From UBA10438 sp044238605 (GTDB lineage: Bacteria > Bacteroidota > Ignavibacteria > Kapaibacteriales > Kapaibacteriaceae), in NCBI GenBank assembly GCA_044238605.1, contig JBIICY010000005.1, positions 1-64,000 on the forward strand: a stretch of 64,000 nucleotides of DNA, read 5' to 3'. How positions within the stretch are numbered: the stretch's first letter is position 1; each line of letters begins with the position of its first letter. Shown in pieces: positions 1 to 8,497 of this stretch. Below the pieces are notes generated by a model. The model ran no database searches. It was not told where the DNA came from and saw nothing but the letters and a program-made list of their open reading frames with translations. A program made the position numbers and the translations under genes.

Positions 1-1836
1 ACCGTTGAGAGCGCTGTAAGACGAGGGCTGGATCGTGACCGGCACGTCGAAGATGCTCTGCTGGTAACCTTCGATCTTGAACCTCAGGTTACTCATCGGC
101 ACCCAGTCTGCACCGGCGACAATGTGATGTGCCTTCGTGAATCCGAGATCTGCATTGGTTGCGCGCGTGACACCATTCTCAATGGTCAGAAGACTATACG
201 TTGTGATTGGTTGTGATTGGGCATGAAGACCGTACCCCGCACTCAGTGTGAGCTCATCCGTAAGACTATACTGCAACCCAAGTCGAGGTCCGACCGCAAT
301 AGCATCGCCAAGAGTATACTGCTGGAGGTGCACGCCAGCAGTCGCGAGGAATCGCTCTGTGATACGATGGCGAAGCGATGCATACACCTGCGTGAGCAAG
401 GCCGTTGTGTCAAAGCGCCGACGATCGGCCTCATTGGGAGTGCCGATTCTATCTCGGACGGCAATGGAATGGTTCTGATGATCAACGAGGAATCCACCAA
501 TCAACGTTGTCGCACCGGAGAGTTTGTGTCGAATCTGCCCAACTGCTGATGCAGTGATAACATCTGCTGCAACATTCGTGTTACGCGACGCGATACGCGA
601 AACCCAGTCGAGTGTGTCAACGGTTGCCCCCTCCCTTGAACCAGAAGCGCCAAGTGTAAGTGACAATGACGTTGACTCACCGAACAGCTGATCGTAGCGA
701 AGCCCGCTCCAGAACGACCCGTAGTTGACGCGTAGGTCCTGATTCGGGTCACCGTAGAAGTTCTTCTTTGTCGTGTCAATGTCTTGCGCAAGGAAGTTGA
801 TATTGCTCCTCCCCGCAGTACCAAACAACGTGAGCTTTGCTGCATCCCCCACTGGATAGACAACTCGGGCATTGAGGTCTTCGTACTGGGGAACAGCGCC
901 GCCTGTGCCTGCATCGAGACCGATCAGACTGAACAACGCAAGCGTGGAGTAACGGTAGTTGGCAACAAATGAGCCACCATTGCCGAGCGGACCCTCCACA
1001 CCTGCTTCGAGACCATTGAAGCCCATCATTGCGGTGTATTCCCACTTTTCATTGTTGCCATCGCGCATGCGCAAATCAAATGCACCCGAGATTGCATTAC
1101 CATAGTTGGCAGGAAACGCACTCGTGAAGAAGTCGCTCTTTGCGAGGAGATTATTGTTAAGCATACTCACAGGGCCGCCCGTTGTACCCGTAGCTGCGAA
1201 GTGATTCGGATTTGGGATGTTCATTCCCTCCATCTGCCAGAGCATCCCTGCGGGTGAGTTTCCCCGCACGACGATGTCGTTGCGGGAGTCATTGGCTCCC
1301 ACAACACCAGCAAAATTCTGCGCCATGCGTGATGGATCTCCAAGTGCGCCTGCGTAGCGCTTTGTATCCTCGACGTTGAATGCACGAGCAGAAACAGTTG
1401 CCATTTCAGAGTTCGTAATCAAAACATCCTCATCGCGACTCGAAACGACGGTGACTTCCTTTGAGGAGATGTACGACTCGTTCATGGTGAGCGAGAGTAC
1501 GACTTCCTTACCCGATGTCACCAGGACGTTATCGATAACGAGTGGCTCACGCCCAACTCCAAGCGCTGTCAGCGTGTACCGTCCTACAGGTAAACGGCTA
1601 ACACGAAAACGACCTCGTGTGTCCGTGTATCCTCCCCGCTTGGTTGAATCGGATCCCACGACGCGCACGGTTATGCCTGCCAAGGGGGCCGACGTTACCG
1701 CATCGACAACGGTACCGCGAAGCGTCTGAACGATAGAGTCCGTCTGAGCGGACACTCTTGACGCATGAGCCAGGAGGAGTAACGCTAGCGAGAGTATGAG
1801 CATATGGAGGTGAACAGGGGCGTGGCGATTGATCAT
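1..1836 (-). CDS. TonB-dependent outer membrane receptor, N-terminal part (cut by window edge)
   Basis: Outer-membrane active transporter of unknown substrate, powered by TonB. Read from the minus strand, the frame stays open from the ATG at 1836 to base 1, giving 612 codons without a stop; the C-terminal strands lie outside the window. A signal peptide ends near VSAQ (about residue 28). Next comes a carboxypeptidase-regulatory-like Ig domain (TLRGTVVDAVTSAPLAGITV), then a plug domain with AGVVGANDSRNDIVVRGNSP and MEGMNIPNPNHF, then barrel strands rich in aromatic residues. This architecture is common in Bacteroidota-type receptors. It lies 120 bp downstream of a Crp/Fnr gene on the same strand, with an FNR-like palindrome between them, which suggests control by that regulator. 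No substrate can be read from the sequence. The family is clear. Confidence 0.93.
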   Translation of the reverse strand, partial: MINRHAPVHLHMLILSLALLLLAHASRVSAQTDSIVQTLRGTVVDAVTSAPLAGITVRVVGSDSTKRGGYTDTRGRFRVSRLPVGRYTLTALGVGREPLVIDNVLVTSGKEVVLSLTMNESYISSKEVTVVSSRDEDVLITNSEMATVSARAFNVEDTKRYAGALGDPSRMAQNFAGVVGANDSRNDIVVRGNSPAGMLWQMEGMNIPNPNHFAATGTTGGPVSMLNNNLLAKSDFFTSAFPANYGNAISGAFDLRMRDGNNEKWEYTAMMGFNGLEAGVEGPLGNGGSFVANYRYSTLALFSLIGLDAGTGGAVPQYEDLNARVVYPVGDAAKLTLFGTAGRSNINFLAQDIDTTKKNFYGDPNQDLRVNYGSFWSGLRYDQLFGESTSLSLTLGASGSREGATVDTLDWVSRIASRNTNVAADVITASAVGQIRHKLSGATTLIGGFLVDHQNHSIAVRDRIGTPNEADRRRFDTTALLTQVYASLRHRITERFLATAGVHLQQYTLGDAIAVGPRLGLQYSLTDELTLSAGYGLHAQSQPITTYSLLTIENGVTRATNADLGFTKAHHIVAGADWVPMSNLRFKIEGYQQSIFDVPVTIQPSSYSALNG

Positions 1837-1907
1837 TGGTAGTAAATGGTAGTTCGTCCGAGAAGTGAATTGCGACTGCAACATCATACATCTCGGTTGC
1901 CACAATC

Positions 1908-1923
1908 GTTGATGTACATCAAC
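1908..1923. promoter_or_regulatory. FNR/CRP-type palindrome upstream of the TonB receptor
   Basis: The 16-base sequence GTTGATGTACATCAAC is a perfect palindrome and contains TTGAT-N4-ATCAA, the textbook FNR-class operator. It sits 72 bp upstream of the receptor start and about 35 bp past the stop codon of the neighbouring Crp/Fnr gene. The regulator has the E-x-x-S-R recognition-helix pattern that reads TTGAT half sites in FNR. The palindrome is seen directly; binding by this neighbour is inferred. Confidence 0.7.
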
Positions 1924-1957
1924 TCGCGACACTTCTTACCATACATCAATCAACCAC

Positions 1958-2560
1958 TCAGCTCCTAGCGAGCTTCGCGCGAATACGCGAGAGCGACTCC
2001 GGTGTAACACCCAGATACGACGCTATCATGTACTGTGGCATGCGCTGCACGAGACGCGGGTATCTTTTTATCAGATTTTCATAGCGCTCAGTAGCCGTAT
2101 CAAACCGGAACGAGCGCACTTCATTCATTACATCGGCGATCACGTGTTCGGCAATCAGCCGACCGAGGCGTTCTCCACGTGGGTCTACAGCATACATCCG
2201 CTGCAAAGCATCATACGTCCACGAGTAGATCCGGCATGTTTCGAGTGCCACCAGACTGTTTCTCGACGGAGAACGGCGGAGAAAGCCCACATACTCAGTC
2301 ACAAAGCTTGGCGCATCAAAGACAATCGTGGTGTGTTCATCGCCGTCGATATCTTCGATCCCCGCAACAAGACCTTCGGCGAGCAAACCGAGCTCATCGT
2401 TGACACCGCCTTGATTGATCCATGCCTCCCCCTTAGGAAGCTCGACATAGGTCATATGATCAACGATTACTTCAAAGAGCTCATCATTGATTGGCATAAA
2501 CCGTTCGTACACCGTACGAATCAGCCTATAGTCTCGGGCACGTTGAGCGTCGGATCGCAT
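1958..2560 (-). CDS. Crp/Fnr family transcriptional regulator
   Basis: Predicted DNA-binding regulator of 200 residues, slightly short for the family. The N-terminal two thirds look like a cyclic-nucleotide-binding jelly roll (KGEAWINQGG, LLAEGLVAGIEDIDG). The C-terminal helix-turn-helix ends in GVTPESLSRIRAKL. E188, S191 and R192 match the E-x-x-S-R triad that in FNR contacts TTGAT. Only one cysteine is visible, so an FNR iron-sulfur cluster is unlikely; the effector may be a small molecule, haem or nothing. It stands upstream of the TonB receptor on the same strand, with a TTGAT-N4-ATCAA site between. A later in-frame ATG (PINDELFEV, near residue 22) is a possible alternative start. Confidence 0.9.
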   Translation of the reverse strand: MRSDAQRARDYRLIRTVYERFMPINDELFEVIVDHMTYVELPKGEAWINQGGVNDELGLLAEGLVAGIEDIDGDEHTTIVFDAPSFVTEYVGFLRRSPSRNSLVALETCRIYSWTYDALQRMYAVDPRGERLGRLIAEHVIADVMNEVRSFRFDTATERYENLIKRYPRLVQRMPQYMIASYLGVTPESLSRIRAKLARS

Positions 2561-2869
2561 TGTGGTTGTGGTGATTGTGAGGCAGCAAAAACAGCGTCGA
2601 CCATCGCACTAACCTAACAACCGGTTAGCATAATCCTTACAGTGATCTTCTCCCCATGTTTCATTGAGCGCGAGTACGATCGTTGTTTAGCGAAGATTGA
2701 CGTTCCTCGAATTCAATCGTTATTAGGTTGCCGATTCCTGAATGTAGGAGCTTGCAACTGTATGGGAGTGGGATGCAGTGCGTCAACGGATGATCTCAGG
2801 GACGTAGCTAATTTTAACGCCGGAGTAGAACATCGTTCTAACACAGAACGGCTGACAAAAACCTAAATC
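2561..2869. other. Intergenic stretch with a possible operator of the Crp/Fnr gene
   Basis: No convincing gene was found here. About 50 bp upstream of the Crp/Fnr start, at 2609-2628, CTAACC and GGTTAG form a 6-bp inverted repeat with an 8-base spacer, possibly an autoregulatory site or the stem of a leader hairpin. The rest is unremarkable and should hold the divergent promoters of the regulator and of the propeller gene to its right. Confidence 0.4.
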
Positions 2870-2896
2870 ATGCACCACTTATTCAGAGCACCACCG

Positions 2897-4084
2897 ATGT
2901 CAACCTTTCGCAACCCTTTCATACCTGGACGATTGGCCGACTCGTTGCTGCTCATGTGCGCCTTCCTATGTTCGATTTCATTGTCTGCTCAAGACCGAAC
3001 TATCTCTACTCCTGCTCGAGCGGTTTCGGAAGACGTCGCAGTCGAACGAAAAGGCGGCCTGCCGGAATGGACGAAGCTCACAACGGAAGAGTACCCTGGT
3101 AAGCAGGATGATATCTTTTTCGTCAACTCGAGTTTAGGCTTCTATGGAAATGGAGCCGGCAAGATATTCCGCACGACTGATGGTGGCACCACGTGGACCC
3201 GTGTGTTTGAGCAGAAGGGAACATTCGTTCGGTGCCTTGCCTTTACCGATGAACGGCACGGCGTTGTGGGCAATGTTGGTCCGGGGTATTTTCCCGGGGT
3301 TACCGATTCCACCCCCATCTATCGCACCGAAGATGGGGGCCTGACGTGGTCAGCCGTCACCACTATCGAGGGTACATCAGTTGTGGGCTTGTGCGCCTTC
3401 GACATCATCCAAGTTCCGTTCATCAACGCGGGGAATTTGGACTATCGTCCGCGCATAATTGGAGTGGGGCGCGTCGGCGGACCTACAGCATACATATGGT
3501 CGGACGATCTGGGAAAGACGTGGAAACAAGGCAAGTTGCCGGATATCGCTGCGATGGCCTTTGATGTCAAATTCCTTGACGACCAGCACGGCTTTGTTGC
3601 ATCGGCCACGCATGCCGATGTTTCTCAATCTCGCGCACAGATACTCGCGACCACCGACGGTGGTGCGACGTGGCGCGAGGTATACAGCTCCACACGCCCC
3701 TTCGAACTCACCTGGAAACTGAGCTTTCCTTCCCGAGATGTCGGATACTGTTCTATACAATCATACAACCCTGACCCTTCCGCATCGAAGCGATTCGTGG
3801 CAAAGACCACAGATGGTGGAAAGACATGGGCCGAGCTCGATCTGGTAGACGACCATAGGTTTCGCGAGTTCGGAATTGCATTCCTCGATGAGAATGTTGG
3901 CTGGGTAGGTGCAGTGCCGCACGGCTTGGGCACGACTGATGGAGGGAAATCATGGTCCAAAGTCAACTTTGGCAACGCCGTCAACAAGATTCGTCTACTT
4001 CGTTCCGATGAAGGTGTCACCGGATACGCAATTGGCCAACAGGTTTACCGCATGAGGATCGCTACGAAGAACAGTAACAAATAA
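2897..4084 (+). CDS. Secreted Ycf48/BNR-like beta-propeller protein
   Basis: Exported protein of about 395 residues, function unknown. From the ATG at 2897 it has a signal peptide ending at SLSAQ. Then come repeated propeller blades with the sialidase-type Asp-box signature: TTDGGTTWTR, RTEDGGLTWS, SDDLGKTWKQ, ATTDGGATWR, KTTDGGKTWA and TTDGGKSWSK, interleaved with D(E/D)xHGFVA-type strands. This is the Ycf48/HCF136 (photosystem II assembly factor-like) or sialidase-propeller fold, common in non-photosynthetic FCB bacteria as surface proteins; no photosynthetic role is implied. No clear T9SS tail follows the last blade. An upstream ATG at 2870 would add nine residues before the signal peptide and is less likely. 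Confidence 0.85.
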   Translation: MSTFRNPFIPGRLADSLLLMCAFLCSISLSAQDRTISTPARAVSEDVAVERKGGLPEWTKLTTEEYPGKQDDIFFVNSSLGFYGNGAGKIFRTTDGGTTWTRVFEQKGTFVRCLAFTDERHGVVGNVGPGYFPGVTDSTPIYRTEDGGLTWSAVTTIEGTSVVGLCAFDIIQVPFINAGNLDYRPRIIGVGRVGGPTAYIWSDDLGKTWKQGKLPDIAAMAFDVKFLDDQHGFVASATHADVSQSRAQILATTDGGATWREVYSSTRPFELTWKLSFPSRDVGYCSIQSYNPDPSASKRFVAKTTDGGKTWAELDLVDDHRFREFGIAFLDENVGWVGAVPHGLGTTDGGKSWSKVNFGNAVNKIRLLRSDEGVTGYAIGQQVYRMRIATKNSNK

Positions 4085-4227
4085 CACAAAGAGTGGCCAT
4101 CGCTGGATAACTGAGTTCGACCCAGGACGACACATGTGAGAAACATCGGACCTCAATCACGTAGGGGCCACTTGGCAGGAATCAGTTACGTAAATTGCTG
4201 GCGATCATCAATTTTAGGGGAACACCT

Positions 4228-4986
4228 ATGTCAAACACACTATTCTGCATCTGTATCGGTGTAGCTTGTCTAGCCGGCAGCGTAGAAGCATCTGCACAAA
4301 CTTCGAATCCGTTTCACGGGTTCTCGTTTGGAGTTCAAGGATCATACATCTCGAGCTCGAGATCTGGTACGAACAGTTTCGAACTCGAAACCATCCCGTA
4401 CAAAGTCTCATCAAGCGCCTATAGCCAGTCAGGGGGTGCAATGGGGTTGCATGTCGGTTATGATTACGTTTTACCGATGGGTCTACTCTTCGGCGCAAAG
4501 GTCAGCTCTTCGATGAGCGACGTCAGTGGCGAGTACTTAGACAATGTTCGCGATGGCATCGATCAATTCACGTCCGAAGCCCAGCATCGTCTTGAAAGTG
4601 TTACCATGGCACAAGGACGCATTGGATATGCCACATCGTCTTGGGCAGTCCACGCTAGTGGGGGGTACGTCATCTCTTCCGCACGCAATGATGCCACTTT
4701 TACGCGCCTTATTCCCTCTGGCACTGGCGGTGCGGTTCGTTTGTACGGATCATGGACCGACACCGAGCTACAATCGGGTTGGACGGCAGGTGCGGGTGGA
4801 GACGTGAAGATTGACGATCACGTATCTCTGGGGGTTACTTACAACTTCGTGGAGTATGACAAAGATCTCAACGGTCTACATGGCGCCGTCGGTACGTTTG
4901 CAACAGGTTCTGTGCCGATCTATATGACCGCCGACATCGACACCGATATGCACATGATCTCGATGAACATTACGTATAGATTTTGA
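4228..4986 (+). CDS. Outer-membrane beta-barrel protein, OmpA-like/porin family type
   Basis: Predicted small outer-membrane barrel of 252 residues. The start at 4228 is chosen because AGGGGAA lies about seven bases upstream and a good signal peptide (cleavage near VEASAQT) follows directly. The mature protein alternates short polar turns with amphipathic strands (FSFGVQGSYI, MGLHVGYDYVL, LLFGAKVSSS, VSLGVTYNFVEYD) and ends ISMNITYRF, with the terminal Phe typical of barrels recognised by BamA. This matches the opacity/OmpW/porin-like group of eight-stranded barrels. Nothing points to a specific substrate. A terminator-like hairpin follows at 5009-5047. Confidence 0.8.
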   Translation: MSNTLFCICIGVACLAGSVEASAQTSNPFHGFSFGVQGSYISSSRSGTNSFELETIPYKVSSSAYSQSGGAMGLHVGYDYVLPMGLLFGAKVSSSMSDVSGEYLDNVRDGIDQFTSEAQHRLESVTMAQGRIGYATSSWAVHASGGYVISSARNDATFTRLIPSGTGGAVRLYGSWTDTELQSGWTAGAGGDVKIDDHVSLGVTYNFVEYDKDLNGLHGAVGTFATGSVPIYMTADIDTDMHMISMNITYRF

Positions 4987-5008
4987 TCTATACCTGTAAA
5001 TCCAATAG

Positions 5009-5047
5009 ACAACCCCTGCAAGACGTTGTTCCTGCTGGGGTTGTTTT
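5009..5047 (+). terminator. Rho-independent terminator after the barrel gene
   Basis: ACAACCCC and GGGGTTGT form an 8-bp stem around a loop of about 20 bases that may itself pair through GCA/TGC, and the right arm runs into TTGTTTT. It lies 23 bp past the barrel stop and between two convergent genes, so it may serve both. Confidence 0.65.
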
Positions 5048-5159
5048 GACTTATTGATCAATGACCGCTCTGCACTGTTTTCATTCTTTCAATGAATGCA
5101 GAGATCTCAGCACCCTGGAGAGCAACTGTCCAGATAGGGTTTTCCTTTCCTTGCTCTTT

Positions 5160-6173
5160 CTACATGCTTCCTGCACGGGCTGCTTCAAAGTATATACTCG
5201 GAATAGGAAGCTTGCGCTTCTTTAACGGCACTTCGCGCAGAGCAACATCATAATGCGCTGCTTTGGATGGCGTCGGCACATCAGAGCCACTGCGCATATA
5301 TAGCCAATCAAGCCCCATCTTCATCGCCAAGTAGCCATACGCCGGACGCGACGGGCCAATTGCAAAGCTCCCTCCGTTGGCCACATAGCTCACCTGCAGC
5401 CCTATTGGAAAACCCGTAAAATTCTGCTCGATCTCCCGAATGGTCTCTTCGTTATTCTCAGCTGCCTTCTTCGTGGCATTTCCCAATCCCTCGTAATGGA
5501 TCACGAGAAGTACATCTACTGTTTCGTTGAACTCACGTACACAGTTACGAAGTTCAGAAGAGGTAGATACGATCTGTGTTCGGACCAGTTGATGTGGGTA
5601 CCAGGGAAACTGCTTCACTTGCTCTATTTCAGCCGTACTTGTGTATGCCGAGGTACCTAACAGACCTATGCGAAGGGGCTTACCTCCATATGTCTGTTGG
5701 AGCAGATCGGCAACGGCTTGCATCGGCAACACCTCTATAATGCCCGAAATCTTACTGGTCTTTCTGTAGCCATAATGATCTGGCGTGGCATCCAATGAGG
5801 CGTAGAGCAACCTCACGTTTGGATATGCACGAATAACGTTCGCTGCAGCAATGTTGCTTTGATCATCTACCGCAACAACAACATCAGGATCATACTGATC
5901 GAGAACTTTGCGCAGGTTAGAGTACACCACACCGACAGAAGACGGAGATCGATATGATTGGAGATTGAGATAATGCCATTGTACATCAACAGGACTGTGC
6001 TTTTCGTCAAGAAACTTCTTTACCCCCTGGTCTACCAATTTGGCGTTTGCATCGTTGGGATCAAATGGATGAATGATTAGAATATGGGGCTTTTTTAGCT
6101 GCAAAAAGAGAAGGGTCGTTACCAGACCCACCCAAAACATGGTACCTATGAGAACCTTCCCAGTCGACTTCAT
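5160..6173 (-). CDS. Membrane-anchored periplasmic binding protein (ABC_sub_bind-like)
   Basis: Predicted periplasmic solute-binding or sensory protein of 337 residues. An N-terminal hydrophobic segment (KVLIGTMFWVGLVTTLLFLQ) probably anchors it. Two Rossmann-like lobes follow: HILIIHPFDPND, DVVVAVDDQSNIAAANVI, RIGLLGTSAYTST and DVLLVIHYEGLG. This resembles the ABC transporter substrate-binding family PF04392. There is no ABC permease or ATPase nearby. The ATG at 6173 overlaps the stop of the cNMP/anion permease gene by ATGA, indicating translational coupling, so it probably works with that permease as a capture protein or as a regulator. A frame extension upstream to 6215 would lie inside the permease gene and lacks support. 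Confidence 0.75.
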   Translation of the reverse strand: MKSTGKVLIGTMFWVGLVTTLLFLQLKKPHILIIHPFDPNDANAKLVDQGVKKFLDEKHSPVDVQWHYLNLQSYRSPSSVGVVYSNLRKVLDQYDPDVVVAVDDQSNIAAANVIRAYPNVRLLYASLDATPDHYGYRKTSKISGIIEVLPMQAVADLLQQTYGGKPLRIGLLGTSAYTSTAEIEQVKQFPWYPHQLVRTQIVSTSSELRNCVREFNETVDVLLVIHYEGLGNATKKAAENNEETIREIEQNFTGFPIGLQVSYVANGGSFAIGPSRPAYGYLAMKMGLDWLYMRSGSDVPTPSKAAHYDVALREVPLKKRKLPIPSIYFEAARAGSM

Positions 6174-7996
6174 AGTAACCCCAGCCATTGCCAGTAAGGA
6201 ATCGATAGATAACACGCCACTATGCGTCCAATATTCATGATCATGTTATGCTGCTTAAAGCCCCGTTCATCAAACTCTGTCTGGAAACCTTGCGACAATG
6301 CCTGTAGATAGACCGAGCTCTGATACGGAAACAACCAAATGTCGCTGAACAGTGCCGTCAGAAACAGACAGATCCATGGATGTATGCCCTGGGATTCGGC
6401 AACCGGCAACAAAGTGATGAATGCCACCAAACCGCCCGTTAACACCGGTAGAGCAAGACGTGCAAGTGATGTTACAACCAGTGCCACGAGAATGAAGACA
6501 CCAATGCGACCATCAACAAATGCCAGGTTCGATGTAACCACATCTCCAAGTGCTTTGGTAACACCCAAATAGTCCATTGATTTGGTGATGCCATCAATGC
6601 TGAGCAGAAAGAAGATCATTGGCCAATCGAGGTTTTGTCGAAACTCCTTCTTGCCAAGTATTCCCGTCAGCAGAAACCCAACAAGCATCATACCCGCCAG
6701 CCACGATGCTTGAACATGATGCCAACTAGTAGTGGCCGAACCCACAAGAAAAAACAGCAGCGCCGCTATCGCGATCTTCTCTACGTATTGCAACGGACCA
6801 AGCAGCTGAAGCTGCAGATGAATTGTATTCTTGGCAAGGGGCGCCGACTGACGCTTCTCTGCATAGAGGAACCGTGAGGCAATGAAATGCAGCACGGTAA
6901 GAAACACTGCAACAAAACCGGCAGACACCAACCAAGTAACTCCCAAGAACACCTCTCGGATCTCGGGTGAGAGCATCTGCGACGAAACAAGATTTGATGT
7001 CTTACTTGTTGCCATCATTGGCGAAAACAACATGGCACCACTGAAACACGCCGCCATAAGTGCGGTTGCTGCCTTGCCACGCTTAGGCACCGACAAACCC
7101 TGAAGCATATCTCTGTAAAGAGGCAGGAGCAGAGAGATGCGGTTGTTACCAGAAGGGGTAAATGGAGAAAGCGCATATCCGGCAACAACAAGAATGGCCT
7201 CGTGCCATATCGACGTGTCCGGAACCTTCTCGAGTAGCCACAAGATTACCCGATAGCTAAGACCGGACAACGCAATTGTTGAGGCCAGCGCAAACACTCC
7301 TAACAGTGTAAGGTGGCTAGCAGAGGCAAATCCAGACAACGCGACATTGATCGGCATTATCTGCGCAAACAATGTTGCTACGACCATGATGAGGGGTGGT
7401 ATAAACTCATCAACTAACGTGAACACCCACATCATCACCGTCATGGTCAGTAGTGCAATAAACACTGCAGTTTCTACGGGCAGTCCAGCATCCACAGAAC
7501 CAACGTAGGCGAATATTGGCGCAACGAATGCAGTAATCCAGCCCAGCTTGTTGGTAATAGTAAGCCCCTTGCCTGCGTTGGCAACAGGGATCTCGTTCTG
7601 CTGCTGGATTTCCGCGCCATCCAACATCAACTCTATGGCCGCTTCGCGGATCGAAGGCAGAGCAACGGACAGCTCCTGGAGCGCACGTCGTGGGATACAT
7701 AGGCAAGTACCATCTTCGAGTGCTGTTGCGTTGGTTCGATAGTTGTTCAAACCAGCCAGCGCCTCAACTCCGAATCGTTCACCGCCGTTACGCTCAATCG
7801 ACGTGCGCGCTGTAAGCTCAACCGTGCCAACGATAATCATGTAGAGGTCGGTGGCCGGCTGTCCTTCAGAGTAGATCTGTTGGCCACGTTCGAAATTGCG
7901 TAGCTGGACGCTGCCAAGAAGCCGTGCTAGATGCTTGTCGGGCACATGAGAAAAAAGCGAGTCGGCCCGAAGACGCTGCAGTGCAATCGACGACAT
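6170..7996 (-). CDS. Cyclic-nucleotide-binding domain fused to a DASS/SLC13-type anion permease
   Basis: Predicted inner-membrane anion transporter of 608 residues with a cytoplasmic ligand-sensing head. Residues about 10-130 form a cNMP-binding jelly roll (RGQQIYSEGQPATDLYMIIV, then a phosphate-cassette-like FGVEALAGLNNYRTNATALE). The remainder has about twelve hydrophobic segments, including the re-entrant-type TPSGNNRISLLLPLY, like the SITP/TPST motifs of divalent-anion:sodium symporters (DASS) in the ion transporter superfamily. The substrate, perhaps a dicarboxylate, sulfate or similar anion, cannot be read. The downstream binding protein starts within its stop codon. The fusion suggests transport gated by a nucleotide or other small effector. 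Confidence is high for both domains, low for substrate. Confidence 0.85.
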   Translation of the reverse strand: MSSIALQRLRADSLFSHVPDKHLARLLGSVQLRNFERGQQIYSEGQPATDLYMIIVGTVELTARTSIERNGGERFGVEALAGLNNYRTNATALEDGTCLCIPRRALQELSVALPSIREAAIELMLDGAEIQQQNEIPVANAGKGLTITNKLGWITAFVAPIFAYVGSVDAGLPVETAVFIALLTMTVMMWVFTLVDEFIPPLIMVVATLFAQIMPINVALSGFASASHLTLLGVFALASTIALSGLSYRVILWLLEKVPDTSIWHEAILVVAGYALSPFTPSGNNRISLLLPLYRDMLQGLSVPKRGKAATALMAACFSGAMLFSPMMATSKTSNLVSSQMLSPEIREVFLGVTWLVSAGFVAVFLTVLHFIASRFLYAEKRQSAPLAKNTIHLQLQLLGPLQYVEKIAIAALLFFLVGSATTSWHHVQASWLAGMMLVGFLLTGILGKKEFRQNLDWPMIFFLLSIDGITKSMDYLGVTKALGDVVTSNLAFVDGRIGVFILVALVVTSLARLALPVLTGGLVAFITLLPVAESQGIHPWICLFLTALFSDIWLFPYQSSVYLQALSQGFQTEFDERGFKQHNMIMNIGRIVACYLSIPYWQWLGLL

Positions 7997-8497
7997 TAGT
8001 TAAGGCTACTTTCTCTTCGTCTTCGAAGCACTAGGTTCTTTACTCGATTTCTTTTTCTGTTCTTCAACTTTTCAATGAAATCTCTTGGCAATATTCAGCA
8101 ACAGATGCCTCGTTTCACTCCAGTGCCTCGACAATACAGTCCGCTGCGTTAATTCTACGCACAATTTACATCCTCAACCACTCTGCCCAACGCACCACGA
8201 AACTCCTGTATCAATGGGCGATCGCTGCACCACTCTTAACCTTTGTCTGTATCGAAACAAACATCGTACATGCCTGCTGGAATAGACGCAACATTAATCA
8301 CTGCGCTAAGGGGCGAAGGCGTATAGGCAACACGCGTTATATCCGTCTCGAATAGAATTGGGTGGTTTGTTTGCTTCCGTCCACCTGTTGCTCCATGCGA
8401 CACCCCGTACTTTCCCTTTACTCATGTGGATCAGGAACCAATCTTATCTACCGTGGTGTTACGATTCGTTCATACTCACCACATTAGCGAGGATAGC
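7997..8497. other. 500-bp intergenic stretch, possible gene relic
   Basis: No gene with a credible start lies here. On the minus strand an open frame of about 62 codons (8236-8421) reads like protein (ILFETDITRVAYTPSPL, then ASIPAGMYDVCFD and a stop) but has a stop directly upstream and no ATG, so it may be the 3' remnant of a decayed gene. The divergent promoters of the permease operon and the DUF4397 gene should also lie here; none was identified with confidence. Confidence 0.35.

Noticed and set aside
2897..4084. Photosystem II assembly factor
   Set aside because: The Ycf48-like propeller is widespread in non-photosynthetic bacteria and nothing photosynthetic is in the window.
8236..8421. 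Small minus-strand gene
   Set aside because: It has no ATG and a stop directly upstream; kept only as a possible relic in the intergenic entry.
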